Source of the DNA: Corynebacterium sp. sy039
GTDB lineage: Bacteria > Actinomycetota > Actinomycetes > Mycobacteriales > Mycobacteriaceae
DNA: 64,000 nucleotides
Assembly (NCBI RefSeq): GCF_007904105.1
Contig: NZ_CP042325.1
Span: 1,860,001-1,924,000, forward strand
Direction of reading: 5' to 3'
Below the pieces are notes generated by a model that worked only from the letters and a program-made list of their open reading frames with translations, had not been told where the DNA came from and searched no databases. Every line of letters starts with the position of its first letter. Within the stretch, counting starts at the first letter, position 1. This document shows positions 19,573 to 29,585 of this stretch, piece by piece. Position numbers and translations under genes: made by a program.

Positions 19573-19761
19573 CTATTTTCGATGTTTTCTTAAAGAGTGC
19601 GCTAATTTGACTATTGCAAAATAGATTACGCAACAGACAATCACCACCACAGCAGAGAATACAAAGTGCTCTACCGATGGACTTCGCACGAGAAACGTGA
19701 CTTGCGTTGCAAGCAAGATTATCAAAAAAGGGAAAAACATTTTAGAAGAATTCCCATGCAT
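19573..19761 (-). CDS. Small two-helix membrane protein
   Basis: 62 residues from ATG 19761 (MHGNSSKMFFPF), which has GGGAG six bases upstream; an earlier ATG at 19779 lacks one. Two hydrophobic segments (FLIILLATQVTFLV and FVFSAVVVIVCCVIYFAIV) and a basic C-terminus (HSLRKHRK) suggest a small inner-membrane protein. No family is recognised. The helix pattern and ribosome binding site support a real gene, without proof. Confidence 0.5.
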   Translation of the reverse strand: MHGNSSKMFFPFLIILLATQVTFLVRSPSVEHFVFSAVVVIVCCVIYFAIVKLAHSLRKHRK

Positions 19762-19909
19762 GGTGATCTCCCAACTCAAAAGTTACTTGTCACGGCATAT
19801 TGTGTATCCATCACGGTTAGCTCTGGGCATAGCCTATAGGACTACAGTTAGTATGGCTCACTCCGTTCATGCGGGCAAGTGATTGAGGTAACATTTTATC
19901 CATTATTTA

Positions 19910-21085
19910 TCATGTATTAACTTTCCTAGCAGCACTACCCCTCTGATTCTGCAAGTGAACAATCAGCATAAGCGCAAAGAATACTAAGGTCATAGCCGGT
20001 ATGCGGAACATTTCGTGCGGATAGACCAGTGTGCGCCAACCAAGCATAGACATCATCACCAATTGGGAGGCAACCACCCACCCCAGTGCGTCGCGACGCC
20101 AGAGTCCCACAATGATCCCCACAACGATTACAACAATGAGTGCAATGCTAAACGACGTCGTGGTGCTGCCGATTTGATTCGAGAGCGCATCCCCTGCTCG
20201 TAACTGCGCTGCGTAGTCAACAATGCCCAAGAAACCAGAAAATGGGATTCCGATATTGCCGCTATCATACTCCTGCTGCTGAGCATCAAAATTACTACGC
20301 ACATACACCAACCAGCACAATAAACTAAGCGGCCCTATAGCAAGGGCAAAAATTGTCGTCCTTGCCCGCTGCCAAGAAAGGTTATGCTCTACAAGCCATC
20401 GCCATACAGTTAGGGCTATCAAGGCCAAAATTGCGAGGCTAAGCTGCTCTTTTGTTAAGCACACTGCAATACTCAAGGGCATGAGTAGCCATCGCGAACG
20501 TCGACTGCCATACACCAGAAGTACCAATGCAAGCATAAATACTTGGAAAGGTTCCGTAAGCACCGTAGTAGTAGAAAACAACAAACCCGGGCTCATGGGA
20601 ACAAGCAGCCCCCACCAAGGACTTCCCCCAAGGCGATAAGCAAGATAGGCAATGCTCATGGCCGCTGCCGCTGCAGAGCCTATCGCCAAAACCCATGCAA
20701 CGGTGTCAAAAAGATGTTCCTGCCCCAATGCACAAACACGGATCAACCATGCATAAAACGGGTGCCCATAGCGATAAGCCGCCAGGTCAATGAGATCATG
20801 TGCGCTGCCGCGAGCAAAAGGATCAGCTGCCATTGCCCATAGATATACCCCGTCATAGTGATCTTCCGGGTTAGACGAAAGTCGAAAACTAGGGTCGCGT
20901 GTTTGGATATAACTAGCTATCGGATCATCTTCGGTAGCATTCATCAATAGTGATGGGGAAAATGGTTCCGCACCTCGTCGTGAAGCCCATTGCGCCAGCA
21001 ATGTTACGAATGCGCTGAGGATACCGCAACATAGTATGGCGAGCCTGGGATTGGATATTTTCTGTGAAAAGGGCACGCAGCTCAT
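19910..21085 (-). CDS. Polytopic membrane protein, GT-C glycosyltransferase-like
   Basis: About 391 residues with some ten hydrophobic helices. After the first helix comes a long polar loop with DHYDGVYLWAMAADP and YRYGHPFYAWLI, a pattern seen in actinobacterial GT-C-like proteins that use lipid-linked sugars. This assignment is an inference. The frame opens with TTG at 21100; I take ATG 21085, but neither has a clear ribosome binding site. The gene lies just below the tuf terminator. Its 3' end contains the antisense of the 27-bp repeat at 19945-19971. Confidence 0.65.
   Translation of the reverse strand: MSCVPFSQKISNPRLAILCCGILSAFVTLLAQWASRRGAEPFSPSLLMNATEDDPIASYIQTRDPSFRLSSNPEDHYDGVYLWAMAADPFARGSAHDLIDLAAYRYGHPFYAWLIRVCALGQEHLFDTVAWVLAIGSAAAAAMSIAYLAYRLGGSPWWGLLVPMSPGLLFSTTTVLTEPFQVFMLALVLLVYGSRRSRWLLMPLSIAVCLTKEQLSLAILALIALTVWRWLVEHNLSWQRARTTIFALAIGPLSLLCWLVYVRSNFDAQQQEYDSGNIGIPFSGFLGIVDYAAQLRAGDALSNQIGSTTTSFSIALIVVIVVGIIVGLWRRDALGWVVASQLVMMSMLGWRTLVYPHEMFRIPAMTLVFFALMLIVHLQNQRGSAARKVNT
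19945..19971. repeat. 27-bp direct repeat, copy 2
   Basis: Same sequence and orientation as 18718-18744. Here it is antisense within the last codons of the membrane protein gene (encoding LIVHLQNQ in that gene). Confidence 0.85.
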
Positions 21086-21105
21086 TATGGCATAGAACAA
21101 TAAGA

Positions 21106-21134
21106 AAAACCGCCCTGACGAGCAGAGCGGTTTT
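21106..21134 (-). terminator. Terminator of tuf
   Basis: Inverted repeat AAAACCGC (21106-21113) and GCGGTTTT (21127-21134), extended by three inner pairs around an ACGAG loop, 20 bases behind the tuf stop. A/T runs on both sides make it work in either direction. Confidence 0.9.
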
Positions 21135-21154
21135 AATCCTAGATTCTAGGGATA

Positions 21155-22345
21155 TTACTTGATGATCTTGGTAACACGACCAGCACCAACGGTACGGGAA
21201 CCCTCGCGGATAGCGAAGCGTAGACCCTCGTCCATAGCAACTGGCTGGATCAAAGTAACAGACATATCTACGTTGTCACCAGGCATAACCATCTCGGTAC
21301 CCTCTGGCAACTTCACAACACCGGTAACGTCGGTGGTGCGGAAGTAGAACTGTGGACGGTAGTTATCGAAGAATGGGGTGTGGCGTCCACCTTCATCCTT
21401 AGAAAGAACGTACACAGAACCCTCGAACTCGGTGTGAGGAGTGTAAGCACCTGGCTTAACAACAACCTGTCCACGCTCAACATCTTCACGCTTAAGACCA
21501 CGAAGAAGAAGACCACAGTTGTCGCCTGCCTCGGTGTAGTCAAGAAGCTTACGGAACATCTCGATACCGGTAACGGTAGTCTTCTGAGCCTGCTCACGGA
21601 TACCGATGATCTCAACTTCTTCGTTAACGTTGAGGGAACCGCGCTCAACACGACCGGTAACAACAGTACCACGACCAGTAATGGTGAAGATATCCTCGAT
21701 AGGCATCAAGAATGGCTTATCAGTCTCACGCTCTGGATCTGGGATAGAGTCGTCACAAGCCTGCATGAGGTCGATGATGGACTGAGTCCACTTCTCGTCA
21801 CCCTCAAGAGCCTTCAATGCAGAGATGTGGATGATTGGAGCTTCCTCATCGTATTCCTGCTCAGCAAGAAGTTCACGAACTTCCATCTCAACGAGCTCGA
21901 TGATTTCCTCATCGTCAACCATGTCACACTTGTTAAGTGCAACGAGGATGTAAGGAACACCAACCTGACGAGCAAGAAGAACGTGCTCGCGGGTCTGAGG
22001 CATTGGACCGTCGGTAGCAGCAACAACAAGAATAGCGCCGTCCATCTGAGCAGCACCGGTAATCATGTTCTTGATGTAGTCAGCGTGACCTGGCGCATCA
22101 ACGTGTGCGTAGTGGCGCTTCTCGGTCTGGTACTCCACGTGGGAGATGTTAATGGTAATACCGCGTTCTTTCTCTTCTGGCGCCTTGTCAATAGCGTCGA
22201 AAGCGAAAGCCTCGTTGAGATCTGGGTAAGCGTCAGCCAACACCTTGGTAATAGCAGCGGTGGTGGTAGTCTTACCGTGGTCAACGTGACCGATAGTACC
22301 GATGTTTACGTGCGGCTTAGTACGCTCGAACTTAGCCTTTGCCAC
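21155..22345 (-). CDS. tuf: Translation elongation factor Tu
   Basis: 396-residue EF-Tu, which brings aminoacyl-tRNA to the ribosome. G motifs: GHVDHGKT (residues 19-26), DAPGH (83-87) and NKCD (138-141); all three beta-barrel domains are present to VTKIIK at the end. The frame is open to 22393, but the GTG at 22345 (then [13 protein letters not shown]) has AGGAGG at the right distance. It follows fusA after 334 bases and has its own terminator. Confidence 0.98.
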   Translation of the reverse strand: MAKAKFERTKPHVNIGTIGHVDHGKTTTTAAITKVLADAYPDLNEAFAFDAIDKAPEEKERGITINISHVEYQTEKRHYAHVDAPGHADYIKNMITGAAQMDGAILVVAATDGPMPQTREHVLLARQVGVPYILVALNKCDMVDDEEIIELVEMEVRELLAEQEYDEEAPIIHISALKALEGDEKWTQSIIDLMQACDDSIPDPERETDKPFLMPIEDIFTITGRGTVVTGRVERGSLNVNEEVEIIGIREQAQKTTVTGIEMFRKLLDYTEAGDNCGLLLRGLKREDVERGQVVVKPGAYTPHTEFEGSVYVLSKDEGGRHTPFFDNYRPQFYFRTTDVTGVVKLPEGTEMVMPGDNVDMSVTLIQPVAMDEGLRFAIREGSRTVGAGRVTKIIK

Positions 22346-22679
22346 TGTATGTCCTCCTGGACTTCGCGGTGACCACGACTCTCGCAGCCACATGGTTTAC
22401 AAACACTGTGCTTTCAGCTGCTAATTCGGCAGCCTGGCAAACACAGCACATTACAAAATTGTGCCAGTTACATAATGCTATTCCCACACGCCTAATTTTT
22501 CAAGCCGCGCAGCACTATTAGGGAATCATAGCGGGTAACGGCCTGCTCATTACTCAGTTTTCTACAGCAATAACGCACGAACAGAACTCTGAATAATCAG
22601 CAGACCACTACCCGATTCGCATTTCCTCAGCAACTGACACGCAACTGAGAAAATGCAGGCAGCAGTACCTAATTAAATT
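22346..22679. promoter_or_regulatory. fusA-tuf intergenic region
   Basis: 334 bases without a gene, separating fusA from tuf on the minus strand. Just behind the fusA stop an inverted repeat (arms about 22619-22630 and 22645-22656) could act as an attenuator or partial terminator; it lacks a T-run. The rest must contain the tuf promoter, but no clear -35/-10 pair stands out by eye. AGGAGG for tuf is at the left end. Confidence 0.5.
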
Positions 22680-24809
22680 CTAGGCAGTACCATTACGCTC
22701 AGCAACAATTTCAGCTGAAACGTTAGTTGGCACCTCTGCATAAGAGTCGAAGATCATGGTGTACTGTGCACGACCCTGAGTACGGGAACGCAAGTCACCA
22801 ACATATCCGAACATCTCAGAAAGAGGAACCTTAGCCTTCACAACCTTAGCTCCTGCGCGATCATCCATAGAAGCAATCTCGCCACGACGTGAGTTGATGT
22901 CACCAATAACATCACCCATGTAGTCCTCAGGAGTGATAACTTCAACCATCATCAAAGGCTCAAGCAATACTGGCTTTGCCTTTGCCACAGCTTCTTTGAG
23001 CGCCTGGGAACCAGCGAGCTTGAAGGCCATTTCAGAGGAGTCAACCTCGTGGTAAGCACCATCAAGCAACGTAGCCTTGATGTTTACCAATGGGTAGCCT
23101 GCAAGGTAACCATACTGCATAGCGTCTTGGATACCAGCATCCACAGAAGGAATGTACTCTTTTGGCACACGACCACCGGTAACAGCATTCTCGAAGGTGT
23201 AGGTTGCACTCTCGCCCTCTTCCAGAGTCTCTGGATCTGGGTTATATGGCTCAAGGGCAATGATAACCTTAGCGAACTGACCTGAACCACCAGTCTGCTT
23301 CTTGTGCGTGTACTCGACCTTCTCCACAGCCTTGCGGATAGTCTCACGGTAAGCAACCTGTGGGTTACCCACATTAGCTTCAACCTTGAACTCACGCTTC
23401 ATACGATCGACGAGAACGTCGAGGTGGAGCTCACCCATGCCACCAATAACGGTCTGACCTGATTCCTCATCAAGCTCAACGGTGAATGTTGGGTCCTCTT
23501 CAGCGAGCTTCTGAATAGCAGTACCGAGCTTCTCCTGGTCGGACTTAGTCTTAGGCTCGATGGAAACCTTAATCACGGGATCTGGGAAGTCCATAGACTC
23601 CAAGATGATTTGGTTGTTCTTATCACATAGGGTGTCACCGGTGGTGGTGTCTTTCAGACCAATGAAAGCGTAAATGTTACCCGCGCGCGCTTCTTCAACA
23701 GGGTTTTCCTTGTTAGCGTGCATCTGGAATAGCTTACCGATACGCTCGTTCTTACCCTTGGTGGAGTTAGCAACCTGGGTACCAGGCTCAACAATACCGG
23801 AGTACACACGAACGAAGGTGAGCTTACCAAAGAATGGGTGCGCAGCAATCTTGAAAGCAAGAGCAGAGAAAGGCTCATCAACAGAAGGCTTACGAGTGAT
23901 TTCCTTGGACTCATCACCAACAGCAGTACCGTGTACCTCACCAATGTCTAGTGGAGTTGGAAGGAAGTCGATAACTGCGTCGAGAAGTGGCTGAACACCC
24001 TTGTTGCGGTATGCAGTACCACAAAGAACTGGGTAAATTTCAGACGCAATGGTGAGCTTGCGGATAGCACCCTTGATTTCTTCAAGAGTAAGCTCCTCGC
24101 CACCAAAATACTTCTCCATGAGTTCTTCATCAGACTCAGCAACAGCTTCAAGGAGCTTCTCGCGGTATTCCTCAGCCTTTTCCTGAAGGTCAGCTGGGAT
24201 TTCCTCGATTGTAGGCTCAGCACCAGTCTCTACTTTACCGCGCCAAGTAATTGCCTTCATTTCTAGCAAATCGACAACACCGTCGAAGTCATCTTCAGCA
24301 CCGATTGGAAGTTGCAATACCAATGGCTTTGCACCAAGGCGGTCGATAATGGTCTGAACGGTGTAGTAGAAGTCTGCACCAAGCTTATCCATCTTGTTTA
24401 CGAAGCAGATACGTGGAACGTCGTACTTAGCAGCCTGACGCCACACCTGCTCGGACTGAGGCTCAACACCCTCTTTACCGTCGAACACAGCAACTGCACC
24501 ATCAAGAACACGCAAAGAACGCTCAACCTCAACGGTGAAGTCCACGTGACCTGGGGTGTCGATGATGTTGATCTGGTTACCATTCCAGAAACAAGTAACA
24601 GCAGCGGAGGTAATAGTAATACCGCGCTCTTTTTCCTGCTCCATCCAGTCTGTGGTGGAGGCGCCGTCGTGAGTCTCGCCTACTTTACGGTTGATACCGG
24701 TGTAGAAGAGGATACGTTCAGTAGTAGTAGTTTTACCAGCATCGATGTGAGCCATGATGCCAATGTTGCGAACCTTGTTGAGGTCTTTAAGCACTTCTTG
24801 AGGTGCCAC
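22680..24809 (-). CDS. fusA: Translation elongation factor G
   Basis: 709-residue EF-G, the translocase of the ribosome. P-loop AHIDAGKT (residues 20-27), [18 protein letters not shown] and the later domains up to [12 protein letters not shown] are all present. Length is normal. It lies 210 bases after rpsG, with a terminator-like hairpin in between, and ahead of tuf: the usual str-operon order. Confidence 0.98.
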   Translation of the reverse strand: MAPQEVLKDLNKVRNIGIMAHIDAGKTTTTERILFYTGINRKVGETHDGASTTDWMEQEKERGITITSAAVTCFWNGNQINIIDTPGHVDFTVEVERSLRVLDGAVAVFDGKEGVEPQSEQVWRQAAKYDVPRICFVNKMDKLGADFYYTVQTIIDRLGAKPLVLQLPIGAEDDFDGVVDLLEMKAITWRGKVETGAEPTIEEIPADLQEKAEEYREKLLEAVAESDEELMEKYFGGEELTLEEIKGAIRKLTIASEIYPVLCGTAYRNKGVQPLLDAVIDFLPTPLDIGEVHGTAVGDESKEITRKPSVDEPFSALAFKIAAHPFFGKLTFVRVYSGIVEPGTQVANSTKGKNERIGKLFQMHANKENPVEEARAGNIYAFIGLKDTTTGDTLCDKNNQIILESMDFPDPVIKVSIEPKTKSDQEKLGTAIQKLAEEDPTFTVELDEESGQTVIGGMGELHLDVLVDRMKREFKVEANVGNPQVAYRETIRKAVEKVEYTHKKQTGGSGQFAKVIIALEPYNPDPETLEEGESATYTFENAVTGGRVPKEYIPSVDAGIQDAMQYGYLAGYPLVNIKATLLDGAYHEVDSSEMAFKLAGSQALKEAVAKAKPVLLEPLMMVEVITPEDYMGDVIGDINSRRGEIASMDDRAGAKVVKAKVPLSEMFGYVGDLRSRTQGRAQYTMIFDSYAEVPTNVSAEIVAERNGTA

Positions 24810-24936
24810 GTTATTCCCTAACTGTGTAGCCCAAGCGCTCGAAAGCGCCCGTTATACGGATATGTCTGTTTAGTAATTATTTATCTTGCCAAAAAACTGC
24901 TGAACTTTCAGCACGAGTTTAAGCAGACGGAAAAAG

Positions 24937-25000
24937 AACCCAACCACAGGGCATAACATCTAATGCACTGAGCCATAGATGACGCATACATGGTTGGGTT
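24937..25000 (-). terminator. Hairpin between rpsG and fusA
   Basis: Ten-base perfect arms AACCCAACCA (24937-24946) and TGGTTGGGTT (24991-25000) with a 44-base loop. On the minus strand the second arm is followed by CTTTTT, so it can terminate or attenuate transcription leaving rpsG before fusA. Confidence 0.7.
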
Positions 25001-25019
25001 AGTTTCTGCATAAGATATT

Positions 25020-25487
25020 TTACCAGCGGTAGTGTGCGAATGCACGGTTAGCTTCAGCCATCTTGTGAGTGTCTTCACGACGCTTCACAGAAGCACCAAG
25101 ACCATTAGCTGCATCAAGAATCTCATTAGCAAGACGCTCGATCATGGTGTGCTCACGACGCTGACGAGTGAAAGTTACCAACCAGCGAAGTGCAAGAGTG
25201 TTAGCACGATCAGGACGAACCTCAACAGGAACCTGGTAGGTTGCACCACCAACACGACGAGAACGAACCTCGAGGTCAGGCTTGATGTTTCCAAGAGCCT
25301 TTTCCAAGGTAAGCACTGGGTCGGTACCAGTCTTTTCTTTGCAGATATCAAGTGCACCGTAGACGATACGCTCTGCAGTGGACTTCTTACCGTCGAGAAG
25401 CACTTTGTTTACCAGCTGAGTAACAACCTGAGAGCCGTACACTGGATCTTTAACAATAGGACGCTTTGGAGCTGCATTTTTACGCAT
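25020..25487 (-). CDS. rpsG: 30S ribosomal protein S7
   Basis: 155-residue S7, the primary binder of the 16S rRNA 3' domain. It starts [19 protein letters not shown] and ends with the conserved [14 protein letters not shown]. It follows rpsL by three bases in the str operon. Nothing unusual. Confidence 0.98.
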   Translation of the reverse strand: MRKNAAPKRPIVKDPVYGSQVVTQLVNKVLLDGKKSTAERIVYGALDICKEKTGTDPVLTLEKALGNIKPDLEVRSRRVGGATYQVPVEVRPDRANTLALRWLVTFTRQRREHTMIERLANEILDAANGLGASVKRREDTHKMAEANRAFAHYRW

Positions 25488-25490
25488 TGA

Positions 25491-25862
25491 TTACTTCTCC
25501 TTCTTTGCGCCGTAACGGGAACGAGCCTGCTTACGGTCTTTTACGCCCTGAGTATCAAGTGCGCCACGGATAACCTTGTAACGAATACCTGGAAGGTCCT
25601 TTACACGACCACCACGAACAAGCACCATTGAGTGCTCCTGGAGGTTGTGACCCTCACCTGGGATATACGCAGAAACCTCAATACCAGAGGTCAAACGCAC
25701 ACGAGCGAGTTTACGAATAGCTGAGTTAGGCTTCTTAGGTGTAGTTGTGTAAACACGAGTACACACGCCACGACGCTGAGGAGAACCCTTCAGCGCAGCT
25801 GTCTTTACCTTAGCTGCTTTATCGTGGCGGCCCTTGCGAACAAGTTGCTGAATAGTAGGCAT
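25491..25862 (-). CDS. rpsL: 30S ribosomal protein S12
   Basis: 123-residue S12, in the decoding centre. The frame is open to 25952, but the family N-terminus [15 protein letters not shown] begins at ATG 25862 with AGAAAGACGG upstream. The streptomycin-relevant segments are wild type: [12 protein letters not shown] (Lys43 region) and [12 protein letters not shown] (Lys88 region). First gene of the str operon. The promoter lies within the 270 bases upstream; I cannot place it. Confidence 0.97.
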   Translation of the reverse strand: MPTIQQLVRKGRHDKAAKVKTAALKGSPQRRGVCTRVYTTTPKKPNSAIRKLARVRLTSGIEVSAYIPGEGHNLQEHSMVLVRGGRVKDLPGIRYKVIRGALDTQGVKDRKQARSRYGAKKEK

Positions 25863-26074
25863 GAACCGTCTTTCTGTAATTTTCTTAACGCCCCAGCACT
25901 GCACAGTGCAGCACCAATGACTTTTACATGGAAATGACCCCAAACACGACAAAAAAGGGGCTCTTTATCGGGGCCACTTCCGAGATTCCCAGAACATCAC
26001 GCCTCATGGTTTTACAAGAAATCCATGAGAAATGATGACAGGTTCCCATAGATAATCGGGATCAAAAAGACACA

Positions 26075-26113
26075 CTACCCTATGATCTTGGGATTAACCA
26101 AATCATAGGGTAG
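26075..26113 (-). terminator. Terminator behind the orphan ABC ATPase gene
   Basis: Perfect 12-base arms CTACCCTATGAT (26075-26086) and ATCATAGGGTAG (26102-26113) around a 15-base loop. On the minus strand TGTGTCTTTTT follows, 22 bases behind the ATPase stop. Confidence 0.9.
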
Positions 26114-26134
26114 GCGTCGAAAGCGCAAGGGACA

Positions 26135-27283
26135 TTAGTCTACAAGACGCTGCCCTGTTGTTGACGAGAAGAAATGCTGACCATCTTCCCGAATACGGGC
26201 GTACACCACAGTACCTGGTTGAGGTGCCACGTGAGGCAACGCACGAACCACAATCTGATCACTCTTTTCCGGATTCTGCTCAGCACCAGAACTCAACTGC
26301 CCGCCACCAACGAGACGCCCATACAGATAGGAGTCCGAACCAAGCTCCTCGACGAAATCCAACTGCACCGGAATAATGCCCTCGGTAGCGCTCGCCGCCT
26401 CTGCCTCAGAAACCAACTCCAACGCCTCCGGACGGAACCCAATCACTACCTGGGACTTATCCTCAGCTGTCAAGGCTTGACGCACCTGCTCAGGGACCCG
26501 GACTCGTGCTTGCCCTAAAGTGGCATAACCATCATCGTCTAGAGCAAAGGTGCCGATATTCATAGCAGGCGAACCAATGAATCCTGCCACAAACACATTA
26601 TTAGGGTGCTCATAAAGCTCCCGAGGAGTACCCACCTGCTGCAATTCTCCCTGGTTAAGCACCGCAATACGATCCCCCATTGTTAAAGCCTCAGTCTGAT
26701 CATGGGTAACATACACCGTGGTAACACCTAAACGACGCTGCAAACTAGCTATTTGGGTACGGGTTTGCACACGCAATTTAGCATCCAAGTTTGACAATGG
26801 CTCATCCATGAGGAACACCTGCGGCTCACGCACAATAGCGCGCCCCATTGCAACACGCTGACGCTGACCACCAGAAAGCGCTTTTGGTTTCCGATCCAAT
26901 AGCTCAGTCAGATCAAGAGTTTTCGCCGCCTGCTCCACTCGCTGATTGATAACCTCCTTAGGCTCACCAGCGATTTTTAGCGCAAAGCCCATATTTTCCC
27001 GCACGGTCATATGCGGATAAAGCGCATAGTTCTGGAACACCATCGCAATATCGCGCTCTTTAGGCTGAGCATGAGTAACATCACGACCACCAATCAAAAT
27101 GCGCCCACTGCTGACTTCTTCCAAGCCCGCAAGCATACGCAAGGTAGTAGATTTACCGCAGCCCGACGGTCCGACGAGCACCAAAAACTCGCCATCAGCA
27201 ATATCTAAGTTGATTGATTTAACCGAGGGCTCACTAGCGCCTGGGTACACCAATGTCGCATTCTCATAAGTAACACTTGCCAT
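26135..27283 (-). CDS. Sugar ABC importer ATPase (UgpC/MsiK/SugC type)
   Basis: 382-residue carbohydrate-importer ATPase. Walker [11 protein letters not shown], signature [16 protein letters not shown], Walker [17 protein letters not shown], and a C-terminal regulatory domain (TOBE-like, with [13 protein letters not shown]). No permease or binding-protein gene is nearby. It therefore probably serves importers encoded elsewhere, as MsiK does for several sugar systems in actinobacteria. It starts 130 bases from the divergent TPR-like gene and has a strong terminator. Confidence 0.9.
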   Translation of the reverse strand: MASVTYENATLVYPGASEPSVKSINLDIADGEFLVLVGPSGCGKSTTLRMLAGLEEVSSGRILIGGRDVTHAQPKERDIAMVFQNYALYPHMTVRENMGFALKIAGEPKEVINQRVEQAAKTLDLTELLDRKPKALSGGQRQRVAMGRAIVREPQVFLMDEPLSNLDAKLRVQTRTQIASLQRRLGVTTVYVTHDQTEALTMGDRIAVLNQGELQQVGTPRELYEHPNNVFVAGFIGSPAMNIGTFALDDDGYATLGQARVRVPEQVRQALTAEDKSQVVIGFRPEALELVSEAEAASATEGIIPVQLDFVEELGSDSYLYGRLVGGGQLSSGAEQNPEKSDQIVVRALPHVAPQPGTVVYARIREDGQHFFSSTTGQRLVD

Positions 27284-27414
27284 TTTTCCTCCATCGGCAG
27301 GAACGTGCCGAACGATCCGTAGTGAAGATAAGTGAAGATTGCAGTTTTAACCACAGTAAGACGTTTACTGTGATACATAACAAACCTAGCAGAAAACAGT
27401 TATCCTGTTATATC

Positions 27415-28995
27415 GTGTTAGGTGTGAATACTCCTGGCACCCCATCCGCACCTTCCGCAGCAGCGTCGACTGCATTCTCAGAAGCACTGCACCCTGCCCC
27501 ACGCCTGAACTATCGGCAAACATTGCCAGATTTCTTCTGGTACCCAGTACAGCCAGCTCATTCATTTCTGACCGTGCCAGTAGTACAAAAAACTTTTAGC
27601 GACGCAGGTTGCCCAGTAGATGCCAGCCTCAGCCCTCGGGAATTTTTTGCGCATATTGAATCCACATTACGCACCCCGGAAACACCTTATGGTCAAACCC
27701 CCGTACACACCTATGCCCTAGTGACCATGTACCATCAGCTCATTATTGATCTCGTGGTGTTCCAAAATGATGAAGCGGTCATTAAATCGCACAAAAATAT
27801 CAGCAACATCTTGCGCCTCGCCGCACTGTGCAATTTCATCCTCGGTGACAGCGCCGCACGCATGACTAACCATCTCTACCTTGGAATGCTCTACCACTAC
27901 AACAAACTCACCGACGCAGCTATCAACGAATTCCGCGCTGCTACCAACTGCGCCGCGCTCTGTTCCTATGATGAGCTGAACCTAGCTGAGTACCTCTTAC
28001 CTGATTGCTCCCCACAAAAACGCGAGGAATTGGTACGGGAATTAGGCAATTGTTCACTTGTTCCAGTTGCCAGCGTGGCGCGTCGATTTGCTCAGATTAG
28101 CCAGAATCGACAAGAAGCGCAGCAACAGGCTCCGGCGCAGACTCAGCAATATACTCAGCAACAGGCGCAACCCCAACAGCAGGCGCAGGCTCCTGCTAAA
28201 CCTACCCCGCAACACACCCACACCACACAGCAACCCAAATCCGCCACAACTCACACAGCTCCAGAAAGCAATGCTCCACAAAAAACAGCTCAAGACGTGC
28301 AGAATGAACAACGCTTGCGGGCACAGGCACTCAGTGAGGTCATTATTGATACGCAGTCCATTAGCGAGGCTCACAAATATACCGATGAGCTTTTCGAGGT
28401 ACTTGAAGGACTCGACAATGACTACGCTGCAGAACTTTTAACAAGCACTGCCGATACCTTGGGCCAGCAAAATAATGCAGAACAACTTGCGGTAAAAGTC
28501 TATGACCAATTAAGCCAACTCTATCTACACAACCGCAATCCTATTGCAGCTACTGCCGCAAACTATCGTGCCATTATGACTCTGCGGTCTACCAATGAAA
28601 AAGAACATCTACGCGAAGCCTTCGACCGCGCTACCAAAAATGAGACGCTCGCTGCCACAACTGGCGACGCAGAGTCGATCATTAAAGCCAAAATCCTCCT
28701 AGCACTGCTCTACATCAATGCAGGACAACCCAAAAATGCCATTGGAAAATTATTAGAGGTCACGGATAATCCTGCGTATCAAAATCTGCGGGAAAAAACC
28801 GATCTCATTATGCTGGCACGAGCACAATGTATATTAGCTAAGGCATGGGCGCAGTGGGCGGCTACCTTAAATAGAGATAGCCAAAAGGACGCTTTACACT
28901 TTTCAACTCAAGCATTTGAGACTGCCAATGCCATTTTCCAGAAGGTCGGGCAGCCCGACGGTGTGGACGTTACCCGCAATCTTTATAACATTTAA
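27415..28995 (+). CDS. TPR-like helical-repeat protein with a Gln/Pro-rich linker
   Basis: About 526 residues from GTG 27415 (another GTG at 27424). The N-terminal half (to about residue 230) is helical. It is followed by a low-complexity segment of about 70 residues rich in Gln, Ala, Pro and Thr. A second helical half with TPR-like periodicity follows (AATAANYRAIMTLRS; AKILLALLYINAGQPKNAIGKLLEV). No signal peptide. No ribosome binding site is seen at 27415, and TATCCT lies eight bases upstream, so it may be leaderless. It converges on the GTPase/tubulin cluster and is probably a scaffold of that system; this is inference. Confidence 0.72.
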   Translation: MLGVNTPGTPSAPSAAASTAFSEALHPAPRLNYRQTLPDFFWYPVQPAHSFLTVPVVQKTFSDAGCPVDASLSPREFFAHIESTLRTPETPYGQTPVHTYALVTMYHQLIIDLVVFQNDEAVIKSHKNISNILRLAALCNFILGDSAARMTNHLYLGMLYHYNKLTDAAINEFRAATNCAALCSYDELNLAEYLLPDCSPQKREELVRELGNCSLVPVASVARRFAQISQNRQEAQQQAPAQTQQYTQQQAQPQQQAQAPAKPTPQHTHTTQQPKSATTHTAPESNAPQKTAQDVQNEQRLRAQALSEVIIDTQSISEAHKYTDELFEVLEGLDNDYAAELLTSTADTLGQQNNAEQLAVKVYDQLSQLYLHNRNPIAATAANYRAIMTLRSTNEKEHLREAFDRATKNETLAATTGDAESIIKAKILLALLYINAGQPKNAIGKLLEVTDNPAYQNLREKTDLIMLARAQCILAKAWAQWAATLNRDSQKDALHFSTQAFETANAIFQKVGQPDGVDVTRNLYNI

Positions 28996-29043
28996 GCGCG
29001 CGCAACACTCTGGCACGTGCAGCTAGAACGCCACAGCACAACC

Positions 29044-29583
29044 CTAACGCAACCAGCCCTTATTACTTGGCAGCCATATGAGCACCAGCGCAATAATGCC
29101 GATGATCCCGCCAATCCATAGGCGATCGTCGATAAGGAAAAACAAACTCAATACTGACCATATGCTAAGCCCAATGCGCCCCCACTGGTAGCCGCTGAGC
29201 ATGAAAATTGCGCAAGTGGCGGCAAAGATGAGCGCTATGATACTTAACCCTATGTGAATATCGAAGTCATGCGCATACTGCACATCAAAGAAGAAACGGT
29301 TACCTAGCAGGAAAAACAGGTAAATAAAATGCAGCAATGTCAATGCTGTAGCAATCAATAATGCCCACGGCGCATGGAAGATATTTACCCGCCCACGGAT
29401 GTGATTTGATCCAACAGCCCCCACATATTCCTGCTCAGGGTAGGTAGACTGTGTGCTGCCAAAGCGATAATCATTCTGGTTAATGCCCGTGGTTGCCCGA
29501 GTTGGCGCAAATGCTTGGTCACCATTGCGATCATTCCCCTGGTCATAGCCCTGGTTAGGGTTTCTAAAACCACCAAAGGTCAT
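29044..29583 (-). CDS. Four-helix membrane protein of the GTPase cluster
   Basis: About 179 residues. A hydrophilic, Asn/Gln/Gly-rich N-terminus (to about residue 60) precedes four hydrophobic helices (WALLIATALTLLHFIYLFFLL, then IGLSIIALIFAATCAIFML, WSVLSLFFLI and GGIIGIIALVLIWL). ATG 29589 and ATG 29583 are both possible; AGGAGG is better spaced for 29583. The start overlaps the end of the GTPase gene, so they are co-translated. No family recognised. Likely a membrane anchor for the system. Confidence 0.78.
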   Translation of the reverse strand: MTFGGFRNPNQGYDQGNDRNGDQAFAPTRATTGINQNDYRFGSTQSTYPEQEYVGAVGSNHIRGRVNIFHAPWALLIATALTLLHFIYLFFLLGNRFFFDVQYAHDFDIHIGLSIIALIFAATCAIFMLSGYQWGRIGLSIWSVLSLFFLIDDRLWIGGIIGIIALVLIWLPSNKGWLR

Positions 29584-29585
29584 GT

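Noticed and set aside
21380..22372. 330-codon open frame antisense to tuf, and similar long antisense frames in fusA, rpoB and rplC
   Set aside because: They are shadows of strongly biased codon use in highly expressed genes; the sense proteins are certain.
25491..25862. Streptomycin-resistance change in S12, looked for after seeing the RpoB substitution
   Set aside because: The Lys43 and Lys88 regions are wild type.
25863..25952. N-terminal extension of rpsL by 30 codons
   Set aside because: The conserved S12 start is at 25862 with its own ribosome binding site; the extension has no family counterpart.
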